A stretch of 53,457 nt of DNA from the NCBI GenBank assembly GCA_036652735.1, contig JAVVVI010000013.1:1-53457 (forward strand), given 5' to 3'. This stretch comes from JAGOGN01 sp036652735. Its GTDB lineage: Bacteria; Bacillota; Clostridia; Lachnospirales; Lachnospiraceae. Shown one piece after another: positions 7,167-16,387 of the stretch (positions are counted from its first letter, which is position 1; every line of letters starts with the position of its first letter). A model generated the notes under the pieces. The model had not been told where the DNA came from. It made no database searches and saw only the letters and a program-made list of their open reading frames with translations. Both the position numbers and the translations under genes were made by a program.

Positions 7167-8794
7167 GGTTTTTTTTCAAAACAATCAAATCTTTCCTTTT
7201 TTTCTTTCTTTTCAATCAAATTATAAAAGCAGGCACTGTTACGTCCTCTCTCTTTTGCATGATAGAGCGCACGATCTGAAAAGTTAACGAAATCAATAAT
7301 ATTATCTTCTTCTGTTAATTCCATGTTCACCAATCCAATAGAAACGGTTACACGGTTCATTACCTTGGAATTCTTATGTTCAATGCTCATATCCAATAAC
7401 TGCCCCATAATTTCACTGGCTCTATTTTTTAATCCCTCATCTGTCTCCCCGGTAATGACTCCAAAAAATTCATCTCCACCATATCTGGAGAAGAAACAAT
7501 TTTCACTTTCCAGATTTTTGCACACGGATGCTACTTTTTGCAAACAAGCATCTCCTGAGACATGCCCGTAAGTATCGTTGTATTCTTTAAAGCAATCCAC
7601 GTCTAAAAAGATACAGCCAAACTTTTTATTCTCTTTTTGCGCAACTTTAAAATACTTATCCATTAATTGATTCAGACTATGGCGGTTCAATAGCCCGGTT
7701 AACGCATCCCGTTCCGACAGAAGACGCATTTCTTCCATTTCCTCTGATTCTTTTTTATATTTTTCGATTGTTTTTCTCAGAATCATCTGATTACGCAGCA
7801 CTTCCAACTGGCTCTTTGCCCGCTCTACTTCTCTTTGTTCTAACATTTTCCGATATTTTCTTAAGGCATCCAGTTCCCGCTCGGTATCTCCGATTTTATT
7901 AAAATATTTCACCTCTAAACGATAGGCACGAATCCAATCCGCTGTTACATGATTTCCACTTGCGCAGTCCTTTAAATATTGAATAATCTGTTCCAAACGG
8001 CGATACTCCTCTAACGTAATTAAAACCTCACCAATTCTGCCATAATCCGAATGGACATCAAAAGAGTCATATCCATCCTTTAACATCTCCATCATTTCAT
8101 CAAAGGATTGGTTCGCTCTTTCTAATTCCTTTTTTCCATAAAATATCTTAGTATGAAGCACCTGTATTAAAAGTTTATCCATGTAGCCCATGTTACAATT
8201 CTTATCCTGCTTTGTTTCCTCCAGATAATGAAGTGCCAAATCATATTCCTCAGCATGGCAAAGTGTATCTGCATAATTAATGATTACATTAAAAAGAAGA
8301 TCTTTGGAATTGGTTCTTTTCTTCTTACGTAACTTTTGATATGCCTGTCGAAAATATTTTAATGCAGATGAAACATCCCCCATTTGTAAATATACCACAC
8401 CAATATTATTCATCAATGCATTCTTATTATTGATTTTTTGATGATTAAGGGCTATATTTAATGCGTTCATATAGGAATCCAGGGATAACTGATAGTCCTC
8501 CGTACTGGAATAGGCAATTCCCATTAAATTATAACATCTTGATATCATAATCGAATCATTGATTTTTTTAAAATACATCATGGATTTTGTTGCATACTGC
8601 ATTAATTTTGCACTTCTTCCAAGAAAAAATTGTGCCTCACCCATATAATACTCGCCATAAGACATTTGCTGCGTATCGTTATTCTTCCTGCCTTCATTAC
8701 GAAATTCTTTTGCAAGGACAAATGCTTTCTGTGGATTGGTTTTCTCCACTTCCTTTAATTCCTCAATTTTCTTCTTCAATAATTTACTTTCCAT
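7163..8794 (-). CDS. TPR-repeat diguanylate cyclase (GGDEF)
   Basis: A soluble protein of 543 residues. The N-terminal two thirds are tetratricopeptide-like helices (for example ALMNNIGVVYLQMGDVSSALKYF and YADTLCHAEEYDLALHYLEE), followed by a short coiled coil (about 330-370) and a GGDEF domain (about 375-535). The GGDEF motif RYGGDEF is intact, as is RDALTGLLNR, so it should make cyclic di-GMP. The RxxD inhibitory site before the motif is absent. I prefer the ATG at 8794 to one 30 bases earlier, because GGAGG lies upstream of it and the resulting N-terminus matches the neighbouring paralogue (the shared NPQKA segment). No membrane segment or signal peptide is visible, so it acts in the cytoplasm and is probably controlled through protein contacts of the TPR part. 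Confidence 0.9.
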   Translation of the reverse strand: MESKLLKKKIEELKEVEKTNPQKAFVLAKEFRNEGRKNNDTQQMSYGEYYMGEAQFFLGRSAKLMQYATKSMMYFKKINDSIMISRCYNLMGIAYSSTEDYQLSLDSYMNALNIALNHQKINNKNALMNNIGVVYLQMGDVSSALKYFRQAYQKLRKKKRTNSKDLLFNVIINYADTLCHAEEYDLALHYLEETKQDKNCNMGYMDKLLIQVLHTKIFYGKKELERANQSFDEMMEMLKDGYDSFDVHSDYGRIGEVLITLEEYRRLEQIIQYLKDCASGNHVTADWIRAYRLEVKYFNKIGDTERELDALRKYRKMLEQREVERAKSQLEVLRNQMILRKTIEKYKKESEEMEEMRLLSERDALTGLLNRHSLNQLMDKYFKVAQKENKKFGCIFLDVDCFKEYNDTYGHVSGDACLQKVASVCKNLESENCFFSRYGGDEFFGVITGETDEGLKNRASEIMGQLLDMSIEHKNSKVMNRVTVSIGLVNMELTEEDNIIDFVNFSDRALYHAKERGRNSACFYNLIEKKEKKERFDCFEKKP

Positions 8795-8826
8795 GTTTAC
8801 CCCTGCCTCCCATGAAAACCACATTT

Positions 8827-10443
8827 CTATACTTCATATGACAACATAACTTTTTCACCAGACATCAATCGTTCAACAACACAAATAGGCTCCTTTACAA
8901 CATGTTTAACCTGATATAATGCAAGATCTGCATATCGAATCATATCAGAAAATACTAACTCATTCCCGGGAATTACATTTACGATTCCAATTGCAATTGG
9001 TTCTTTTTCACTCCCTTCCTGAAGCTGAAACTTATTGTCAGCCGCCATCATTTCATTCCTGATTTTTTTGGCAAACTTTACAATATCCTGTGTCTCCTCA
9101 TTATCAATTAAAGCAAAAAATTCATCTCCGTAATATCTTGCAAAAAGATGCTTTTCATCTTCCATCTCCTGTAAAAATTTTCCAATCTTTTTCAAACAGT
9201 CATCACCTTCCAGATGGCCCTGCTGGTCATTTAATAACTTAAGACAATTTAAATCCAAAAATAAACAACCAATTTTCTGCTGCTTGGTTTTTGCCTTATC
9301 AAATAACTTCTGGCTTACTAAATTCAAGCTGTACCGATTCATTAATCCTGTTAACTCATCTCGTTCGGAACGGATTTGTATACTTTCGTTTTTTCTTGCA
9401 TCCTGTCGATATTTTTCCAGTAATTCTCTCATTTTAATGATATTATGTACTTGACTAATCTGCTCTTTTGCAAATACTTTTGCACGTTCTTGGGATAGTT
9501 CATAGTATTTTTCATAATTTTCCCGTAACTTATCCTGTTCCCCTGTCAGCTGATAATACTGAATCATCAAACTATACACTCTGGTCCAAACATAAACCGT
9601 ATCAATCTTTTTTGCCGACTGGAAGAGAATATTAATGACTCTTTTTGCTCGTTTCACTTCCTTTAATTCAAACAAAATTGCGATTAACTTTTCATAATCC
9701 TGATAAATCTCATAGGTATCATAGCCTATGGAAGCCTTCTGAATAATCTCCTCAAGCATATCGTTTGCATCCGAAACAGCTCCCTGCTTATATAAAAGTT
9801 TTGTCTTAATTATCATTACATTTAGATCAAATAAATAACCGATTTCATTATAATCTTCTATTTCAATCTCTTTTAACCGTTCTGAAGCTCTCTCATATTT
9901 TCCTAAAGCAAAATAACACTCAATCTGATTAATGATGGAATAACATAAATTTGATTTATTATCTTTTTTTCTTTTCCGAATCTTCTTTTCATTCATCGTA
10001 TAATACTTCAGTGCTTCTTCATAATCACCTAAAAAAGAATAAATTACCCCAATATTATTATAAATAGTCGATGTATCCATACGCAAATGCTTCTCTTTCA
10101 TTAAATCCAAGGCTTTAAAATAATATTCCAGTGCCATTTGATTTTCCTGAAAATTGGAGCAGTACAACCCTAGCAAATTGTAACACTTTGTTTTCATAAC
10201 TTCGTTCTTACTTTTTTCAAAATAAGCCAATGCTTTCATTGTATGGGACATAATACATTCCACATGCCCTAATGTAAAAAAAGTCTCTCCCAGATAATAC
10301 TCTCCATATGCAACTGCTTCTGCATCCTTATCTGCTTTTCCCTGTAAAATATATTCTTTACAAAGGTAGTTTGCCTTTTGGGGATTATGAAGCACATTTT
10401 CTCGAATGCATTCCAAATTTCCTTCTGCATGTTTGTTCTGCAT
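8827..10443 (-). CDS. TPR-repeat protein with degenerate GGDEF domain (YGDEF)
   Basis: A tandem paralogue of the next gene downstream, 538 residues with the same order: TPR-like helices (about 10-330), coiled coil and GGDEF domain (about 365-525). The signature reads ARYYGDEF, so the first glycine is tyrosine. The rest of the domain (RDELTGLMNRYSLN, FLDLNCLKLLND) is kept. Some GGDEF variants remain active, but Tyr at this site is bulky, and a reduced or GTP-sensing role is possible. No RxxD site is present. It has its own promoter (10475-10503) and GAGG before the ATG. The pair looks like a local duplication that has diverged. Confidence 0.88.
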   Translation of the reverse strand: MQNKHAEGNLECIRENVLHNPQKANYLCKEYILQGKADKDAEAVAYGEYYLGETFFTLGHVECIMSHTMKALAYFEKSKNEVMKTKCYNLLGLYCSNFQENQMALEYYFKALDLMKEKHLRMDTSTIYNNIGVIYSFLGDYEEALKYYTMNEKKIRKRKKDNKSNLCYSIINQIECYFALGKYERASERLKEIEIEDYNEIGYLFDLNVMIIKTKLLYKQGAVSDANDMLEEIIQKASIGYDTYEIYQDYEKLIAILFELKEVKRAKRVINILFQSAKKIDTVYVWTRVYSLMIQYYQLTGEQDKLRENYEKYYELSQERAKVFAKEQISQVHNIIKMRELLEKYRQDARKNESIQIRSERDELTGLMNRYSLNLVSQKLFDKAKTKQQKIGCLFLDLNCLKLLNDQQGHLEGDDCLKKIGKFLQEMEDEKHLFARYYGDEFFALIDNEETQDIVKFAKKIRNEMMAADNKFQLQEGSEKEPIAIGIVNVIPGNELVFSDMIRYADLALYQVKHVVKEPICVVERLMSGEKVMLSYEV

Positions 10444-10474
10444 AATGATTACCTCACATTTTATCTATTCTCAT

Positions 10475-10503
10475 ATTATACATTCTTTTGATTCTCTTTG
10501 CAA
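10475..10503 (-). promoter_or_regulatory. Promoter of the tandem TPR-GGDEF genes (TTGCAA-N17-TATAAT)
   Basis: On the minus strand there is a -35 TTGCAA (10498-10503), 17 bases, and a -10 TATAAT (10475-10480). It sits in the 87-base gap after the GGDEF-EAL gene. No terminator hairpin is evident in this gap. Confidence 0.75.
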
Positions 10504-10530
10504 CATCTTAACACCATTCCATCTTTCAGT

Positions 10531-12228
10531 TTATAAATATTTTGCTTCAAATTCTTTTAGACGCATTGGAGCATCAAAATAATACCCCTGAATCATATCT
10601 ACATTCATATTATCCAGAATCTGAAACTGCTCTTTTGTTTCCACTCCCTCAACACATACGTTCATTTTTAATGCATTGGCAAGATCGGTCACCGCTTTCA
10701 CGAACACCTCCGAATAGTCATCTTTTCCAAGATCATTCACGAAGCATTTGTCTACTTTGATAATATCAATCGGCATTTCCCTTATATGATTTAAGGAAGA
10801 ATACCCTGTCCCAAAGTCATCCAAGGCTACCCGCACACCTAGCTTTTTTATTTTTCCAAGAATTCGCTTCATATAGTTCATATCATTAATTGCAAGACTT
10901 TCGGTCACTTCCAGTGTGAGATTTTTGGGATCCAGCCCGGTATCATTTAGTACTTCTTCTACAGTTTCTACCATATCATTCTGTAAAAGCTGAATCACGG
11001 ATAAATTTACATTGATCTTATACCCCGGATGCCCCATATCATTCCAGTATTTACACTGTTTGCATGCTTGTTTTAGGACAAATAAACCAATGGGATTAAT
11101 TAATCCAAGATACTCTGCAAGTGGAATAAATTCACTTGGTGGAATAAAGCCAAGATTTGCGCTATTCCAGCGAATGAGGGCCTCCGCACCGGAACACGAA
11201 TTACCCTGTTTGGAAATATCAATCAATGGCTGATAGTACACAACAAATTCCTCACCGGGTTCTGCCGTGGCATGACGCATATTTTTCTCCATATCCAGGC
11301 GTTGTACTGCTAATGAAGAGACCCCTTTGTTATAATATTCCACTCGATTCTTTCCTGTCCTTTTTGCCTCAAAAAGGGCAATATCCGCCTTGCGAATCAA
11401 ATCATCCACCTGCGTTCCATCCCCGGGAAAACGCACTACGCCCATACTCATGGTGCAATAATATTCCGCCCCTTTTAAAAACCAGGGTTTTGAAAAAATC
11501 TCCAGAACCTCACTCAGAATCTGATCCATTTTATGAAAATGATTATTTGAGATAATAATTACAAATTCATCTCCTCCAACTCTGTAGCAGGTACTTTCAA
11601 TATCTTCGATCTGCTGCAGGCTGTTTGAGATGGCTTTTAATAGCACATCCCCATATTGATGACCCAAACCATCATTTATATGTTTAAAATCATCCAAGTC
11701 AATAAATAATACTGCGCCCTCACCTCCATGACTTAAGGTGAGTTCTATATAGTATTTCAGGTCTTCCTCACATCGCATACGATTGTAAAGTCCCGTAAGG
11801 AAATCATTATTTGCATGCTTTTCTATCTTTTGCTGATAGATTTTTTTCTCTGTAATATCATACGCAGTACAAAGAGAAACCGTTCTGCCATCTACCCATG
11901 TAATATCTGTGTAGCGTATGGTAAACCACGCACTTTCCTCTTCTACAAAGAGTTCATATACCTGACTTTCCTTTTTGGAATCCAGATCACCGCTCTCTTC
12001 TTTTTTATTTTCCTGAAACCGTTCAAAACATTCTCTATAAAGAGAATTTCTAAATAAAATCTCATTGTTCTTCCTGTCCTTCACATAAATCCCACAACCC
12101 ATATTGTCTAAAATGGATTCCAGAAATGCAAAGAATTTTCTTGTAAACTCGGCATCCATCCCCTCCAGATACCTATTTTCGGTTTCCGAAAACTGTCTCT
12201 GGAACTGTTGCATATTTTTCACACTCAT
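10531..12228 (-). CDS. PAS-GGDEF-EAL cyclic-di-GMP signalling protein
   Basis: A cytoplasmic protein of 565 residues. A PAS-like sensor (about 35-135, with GCGIYVKDRKNNEILFRN) precedes a GGDEF domain (about 140-300, intact RVGGDEF) and an EAL domain (about 312-560). The EAL domain keeps the catalytic set: GAEALIRW, VNLS, EVTES, DDFGTGYSSL, the lysine in IIKVDK, and VEGVET. Both synthesis and breakdown of cyclic di-GMP are possible. The start is ATG 12228, with AAAGGAG upstream. It follows the methyltransferase gene by only a few bases, so it seems to be the last gene of the long transcription unit that carries the cobalamin genes. Confidence 0.92.
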   Translation of the reverse strand: MSVKNMQQFQRQFSETENRYLEGMDAEFTRKFFAFLESILDNMGCGIYVKDRKNNEILFRNSLYRECFERFQENKKEESGDLDSKKESQVYELFVEEESAWFTIRYTDITWVDGRTVSLCTAYDITEKKIYQQKIEKHANNDFLTGLYNRMRCEEDLKYYIELTLSHGGEGAVLFIDLDDFKHINDGLGHQYGDVLLKAISNSLQQIEDIESTCYRVGGDEFVIIISNNHFHKMDQILSEVLEIFSKPWFLKGAEYYCTMSMGVVRFPGDGTQVDDLIRKADIALFEAKRTGKNRVEYYNKGVSSLAVQRLDMEKNMRHATAEPGEEFVVYYQPLIDISKQGNSCSGAEALIRWNSANLGFIPPSEFIPLAEYLGLINPIGLFVLKQACKQCKYWNDMGHPGYKINVNLSVIQLLQNDMVETVEEVLNDTGLDPKNLTLEVTESLAINDMNYMKRILGKIKKLGVRVALDDFGTGYSSLNHIREMPIDIIKVDKCFVNDLGKDDYSEVFVKAVTDLANALKMNVCVEGVETKEQFQILDNMNVDMIQGYYFDAPMRLKEFEAKYL

Positions 12229-12235
12229 CAAACCC

Positions 12236-13720
12236 TTACTCCTTTGTAGCTATTATAAATAAATAAGAACCTATTTTTTCATCCATGCAATATTCCTGAC
12301 AAAGATTATAATTTACATGAAGCCTTAACTGCTTTTTCACAAATCCGGGTTCCTGTGAATAAAGAAAAATCATTCCACCTGGATGCAGCATTGTTTCTGC
12401 CTTTTCAAAAAAGCGGTGGTAGATCTGATCCAGATCATCTTTGGTCATTCTTCCCCTTACCGGCATGTTCGTCACAATTTCATCAAATAAATATTCATGT
12501 TTGAAATCAAAAAAATTACGGTTAATAAAATAAAAATTGCGTTGTACCCGATCTGTATTCTCCCTGGCTCCGTCTATGGCTTCTGAAAACAAGTCAATTC
12601 CATATGCTGATTTTACCGGCAGCAATTTTTCCCGTTCCACCATCATCGTTCCCACTCCGCAAAATGGATCCAGGATTTGAGCGTCCTCTATAAAATAAGG
12701 CCTGCAAAGCTGCATTAAAGTAGCCGCCTGAAAGGGCTTGATGGATGTAGCCACATTCTTTTTTCGATAAGAAAAGCGATGATCCGCAATGGTGTATAAT
12801 TTTAAACAAGGGTAGAATCTTCCCTCTCTATTTTCAATTAATCTCAGTTCCATTTCATATCCTGTGGTTGCATTTAAGAGTTCTCCTCCGGAAATTTGTT
12901 CCAGGGCAATGGCAAGTTTTTTTGTAAAATGGCTACGCTCCTCCAATGTCATTTTACTGCGGACATCCAGCCGAAAGTAAAATGGACGCAGTTCTTTATG
13001 TGTCTTTTGCAAAAAGTTTAATAAATTCGACCGTTTGATTTCGGTTGCAATTAAATCCGGATCTTTGGGCAGTTGATGCTCACAATTTAATGGAAATAAT
13101 AGTTCATCAAAGGTACGCACCTCAAAGATTGGTTTTAAATCGCTGACAATAAGCTTCACGCCTGCAGGAATCAAAGCCCTTTTATAGGCCCGTAGCTGCA
13201 CTTCTGTTAGTTCCCGATGCTGGCGGTTGGTGGTAAGAATAATCTCTGTCTCTTTTTTTAATCCGGTAAAGGTATGCATTTCAATTCCCTTTTTTTCAAC
13301 CAGTAACCGCTTGATTTCTTTTGCCTCTTCTCTTGCATGCTTCTTCTGTGCTTCCTCAATGGAAATATCGGTAAGAATCGAAAATCTACTCTCCAGCTCA
13401 TCCATAAAAGATGAATAATCCAATTTACGCAGTGCCTGAATATAATCACTTTTAATAAATCTGGTTTCTTCTAATCGATAGGCTTGCATAATTTCAGCTG
13501 CCACCGACTCATCCTCTAGTTCTCCCAGAATGCGAACGGCATTTTTCCTTACCTTTGGGTCTTCATCTTTTAAAAGTGAGAGAAACACAGAAGGATCTCC
13601 GTTCACAATCCGAATTAACTCCCTTCTTTGATGGTCATTTCCAATCTCTTCTTTTAAGGCAATTAAAGTTCCACGTAAGTCCTCTTTTTTAATCACTTTT
13701 TCATATAATTCCTCAATCAT
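12236..13720 (-). CDS. HEAT-repeat protein with RNA-methyltransferase-like domain
   Basis: The N-terminal part (about residues 35-110) has HEAT-like helices (LLKDEDPKVRKNAVRILGEL). The C-terminal half is a SAM-dependent methyltransferase related to the UPF0020/RlmL/Trm11 group, with the SAM loop DPFCGVGTMMVE near residue 350 and a following acidic strand YGIDLFSEAI. The catalytic motif IV, usually NPPY or DPPY, reads TNMPVRGR here, so activity on the usual N2-guanosine substrate is uncertain. I prefer ATG 13720, two bases after the amidase stop and eight after AAAAGG, over the ATG at 13738, which lacks a ribosome binding site. The family and cytoplasmic location are fairly sure. The substrate is unknown. 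Confidence 0.8.
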   Translation of the reverse strand: MIEELYEKVIKKEDLRGTLIALKEEIGNDHQRRELIRIVNGDPSVFLSLLKDEDPKVRKNAVRILGELEDESVAAEIMQAYRLEETRFIKSDYIQALRKLDYSSFMDELESRFSILTDISIEEAQKKHAREEAKEIKRLLVEKKGIEMHTFTGLKKETEIILTTNRQHRELTEVQLRAYKRALIPAGVKLIVSDLKPIFEVRTFDELLFPLNCEHQLPKDPDLIATEIKRSNLLNFLQKTHKELRPFYFRLDVRSKMTLEERSHFTKKLAIALEQISGGELLNATTGYEMELRLIENREGRFYPCLKLYTIADHRFSYRKKNVATSIKPFQAATLMQLCRPYFIEDAQILDPFCGVGTMMVEREKLLPVKSAYGIDLFSEAIDGARENTDRVQRNFYFINRNFFDFKHEYLFDEIVTNMPVRGRMTKDDLDQIYHRFFEKAETMLHPGGMIFLYSQEPGFVKKQLRLHVNYNLCQEYCMDEKIGSYLFIIATKE

Positions 13721-13721
13721 G

Positions 13722-14405
13722 TTATCTACCTTTTCCATTTTCTACATCTTTCTTGAATTGTTCCCATTTGTCCTCATGCTCCACATAATAAAGGGGACAT
13801 TTTTTCCCTGTAACATCGTAATGACGTATGACATCCTTAGATGATAAATCAAATTTTTTTAATAACCATGCCGTCAATTCCACCGCAGAAGCATAGGTCT
13901 TTTTATTAAATTTACCACTTTTATCTTTGTGACAGCACTCAATGGCTATGGTGTCCGCATTTCGCTGGTTTGAAGCATAAGCAATCTCACTGGTGGGAAT
14001 ACACTGAATGATTTCCCCATTAAGACCAATAACAAAGTGACTGCTTGCTTTTGTAAGTTTGGAATCCTTAAGCCCCTGAAAATAATCTCGATTCTGCTTT
14101 GCTCCTGTTCCCGGGTTTGCTGTGTAGTGAATCACAATTCCCTTTACTTCTTTCAGCTGAATGCCCGGTCTTGCATACTCACTAATGGATAACAAATCTA
14201 CCGTCAATTCCGGCATAGACTTGTCCAGCAATTTTGCCCTTTCATCTGCTTCATCCTCTAATTTATTCTGATGGATAAAAAAGAACACAAGAAAGCAGAT
14301 AATAGAAAGGACTACCCCACCACGAATCAATACCTGCTTCTGCCGCCGCCTTTTCTTCATTAACTGTGCTTTTCTATATCTTAACTGATTTTCATAAGTA
14401 GACAT
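13722..14405 (-). CDS. Membrane-anchored N-acetylmuramoyl-L-alanine amidase (Amidase_2)
   Basis: Cleaves the bond between muramic acid and the stem peptide of peptidoglycan. It has a basic N-terminus (KKRRRQK), one membrane helix at about 27-46 (a signal anchor without a lipobox), and an amidase_2/PGRP domain from about residue 85. The zinc ligands are visible as IHYTA, then RHYD and KKCP. IPTSEIAYASNQRN and ADTIAIECC are also typical. It sits three bases after cobO within a run of cofactor genes, which is unexpected for a cell-wall enzyme. Confidence 0.9.
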   Translation of the reverse strand: MSTYENQLRYRKAQLMKKRRRQKQVLIRGGVVLSIICFLVFFFIHQNKLEDEADERAKLLDKSMPELTVDLLSISEYARPGIQLKEVKGIVIHYTANPGTGAKQNRDYFQGLKDSKLTKASSHFVIGLNGEIIQCIPTSEIAYASNQRNADTIAIECCHKDKSGKFNKKTYASAVELTAWLLKKFDLSSKDVIRHYDVTGKKCPLYYVEHEDKWEQFKKDVENGKGR

Positions 14406-14408
14406 AAT

Positions 14409-14933
14409 TTAATATTCAATTCCCTTCCGTGCACCTATTCCCTGATCAAATGGATGTTTTATTTTCACTATTTTAGATACATAGTCTGCAAGGTTTATAA
14501 ACTCCACTGCCGGATCTCTTCCCGTCATTACAACCTCCATTTCCTCCGGTTTCTCTTTTAAAAATTCTATCACTCTGTTCTTTTCTACCAAATTACAATT
14601 GACCGCTGCCATTAACTCATCCAGTACAAGAAGCCGGCACTGATTGTTAAGAGCACAGGCCACAGCCTGTTCAAAATGTCTCCTATAAAAAAGTTCTGCT
14701 TCCCGCTTTTGTTCTTCCGTCATATTAAAATAAAATCCAAAGGACTGTTCTGCTGGTAAAAACGTAACCGTTTCAAGATGAGCAAGTATGGACAATTCAC
14801 CGGATGTATTATCTTTCAGAAATTGAGTAAACACAACTTTTTCTCCATTGCCTGCACAACGAACTGCTAATCCCACTGCTGTACTTGTTTTACCCTTTCC
14901 ATCCCCTTCATAAATATGAATCAATCCTTTCAT
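14409..14933 (-). CDS. cobO: Cob(I)yrinic acid a,c-diamide adenosyltransferase
   Basis: Transfers the 5'-deoxyadenosyl group from ATP to the reduced corrinoid cobalt. The protein is of the CobA/CobO/BtuR type, 174 residues, with the P-loop GDGKGKTSTAVG near the N-terminus, VVFTQFLKD, LLVLDELMAAV and VVMTGRDP. The start overlaps the cobQ stop by four bases. The N-terminal extension seen in some CobO proteins is absent, which is normal for the shorter forms. Confidence 0.95.
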   Translation of the reverse strand: MKGLIHIYEGDGKGKTSTAVGLAVRCAGNGEKVVFTQFLKDNTSGELSILAHLETVTFLPAEQSFGFYFNMTEEQKREAELFYRRHFEQAVACALNNQCRLLVLDELMAAVNCNLVEKNRVIEFLKEKPEEMEVVMTGRDPAVEFINLADYVSKIVKIKHPFDQGIGARKGIEY

Positions 14934-16384
14934 AATCCTTCCTCCAATATCTGATATATTTTTTCCAGATCCAAATGCTGTCTTAATTCCTTTGCAAGTT
15001 TGTCGTACTGAGTCTCTTTAAATGCCTGATAATCTATAAGTAAAGATTCTTCCTGTATAATTCCTTTGTCTTTGGCAATGCACTTCACCAATTGGGCAGC
15101 AATTTCTTTCCGGTCAAAAAATCCATGTATATAAGTTCCATATACGTTCCCTTGATTCTCCACCTGCTGGTTCAGTGTGCTGATTCCCATATGAATCTCA
15201 TAGCCCTCATAGGTTAGCCCGGTCAGCTCCTGTAACTTTCCATTTAACACCGGTACCTGTTCCACTACCCTTGTTCTTGTTTTCTGTGATGTAAATATGG
15301 TCTCCATGGGAAGCAGGCCAAGCCCGGTAAGTTCTCCCCCTTCTTCGATTCCCTCCGGATCCTTCAGAATGTCTCCCAACATCTGAAATCCTCCGCAGAT
15401 TCCAAACAAAATCGTGCCCGTTGCCTCCGCTTTTTTTAGCGCGGCTTCCATTCCGGACTCACGAAGCCATTTGAGATCACCCATTGTGTTCTTTGTACCC
15501 GGTATAAAAATCAAATCTGGATTTCCTAATTTCTCAACTTTAGAGACATATCGTAAGGATACACCCGGAATCGTTTCAAAGATATTGAAATCAGTAAAAT
15601 TAGATATTCTTGGTAATCGCACAACTGCAAGATCAATTGTTTCAATTTGGGTTTCGTCCTCAAATCTTTCTGTGAGACTATCTTCATCTTCTAATTTTAT
15701 ATTCATATAAGGTGTTACACCAACTACTGGAATCCCTTCTCGTTCTTCCAACATGCTAACACCCGGGTCCAGAATTGTCTTATCTCCACGGAATTTATTA
15801 ATGATAAGCCCCTTCACCATGGCTTTTTCATCCTCTTCCAATAGCGTAAGCGTCCCAACCAACTGGGCAAAAACGCCTCCCCTGTCAATATCGCCAACAA
15901 GAAGAACCGGTGCCTCTGCCATTTTTGCCATCCCCATATTTACAATATCATCGGTTTTTAAATTAATCTCTGCCGGAGAACCTGCTCCTTCTATCACTAT
16001 AATATCACTTTTTTGTGCTAACGTCTCATATGCTTTTCGTATATCGGGTATCAGCTTTTTCTTATACTGAAAATAATCTCTGGCTGCCATATTGGTCAGT
16101 ACCTCACCATTGACAATTACCTGGGAACCGGTATCTGTTGTTGGCTTTAAAAGAATGGGGTTCATCAACACAGAAGGTTCAATACCTGCTGCCTCTGCCT
16201 GCATTACCTGCGCCCGTCCCATTTCCAGTCCTTCCTTGGTAATATAAGAATTCAATGCCATATTCTGTGACTTAAATGGGGCTACACGATATCCATCCTG
16301 ATGAAATATTCTGCATAATCCTGCAACCATCAGACTTTTTCCTGCATTGGACATGGTTCCCTGAATCATTATTGCTTTTGCCAT
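14930..16384 (-). CDS. cobQ: Cobyric acid synthase
   Basis: The CobQ/CbiP glutamine-dependent amidase, which amidates the b, d, e and g side chains of adenosylcobyrinic a,c-diamide. The N-terminal synthetase domain (about 1-235) has the P-loop variant GTMSNAGKS, followed by FKSQNMALNS. The glutamine amidotransferase domain (about 250-450) has the nucleophile loop LFGICGGFQMLG and the later His in YGTYIHGFFD. The 484-residue length is normal. The gene lies between cobD and cobO, with a GGGG-type ribosome binding site in the intergenic base pairs. Confidence 0.96.
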   Translation of the reverse strand: MAKAIMIQGTMSNAGKSLMVAGLCRIFHQDGYRVAPFKSQNMALNSYITKEGLEMGRAQVMQAEAAGIEPSVLMNPILLKPTTDTGSQVIVNGEVLTNMAARDYFQYKKKLIPDIRKAYETLAQKSDIIVIEGAGSPAEINLKTDDIVNMGMAKMAEAPVLLVGDIDRGGVFAQLVGTLTLLEEDEKAMVKGLIINKFRGDKTILDPGVSMLEEREGIPVVGVTPYMNIKLEDEDSLTERFEDETQIETIDLAVVRLPRISNFTDFNIFETIPGVSLRYVSKVEKLGNPDLIFIPGTKNTMGDLKWLRESGMEAALKKAEATGTILFGICGGFQMLGDILKDPEGIEEGGELTGLGLLPMETIFTSQKTRTRVVEQVPVLNGKLQELTGLTYEGYEIHMGISTLNQQVENQGNVYGTYIHGFFDRKEIAAQLVKCIAKDKGIIQEESLLIDYQAFKETQYDKLAKELRQHLDLEKIYQILEEGL

Positions 16385-16387
16385 TTG

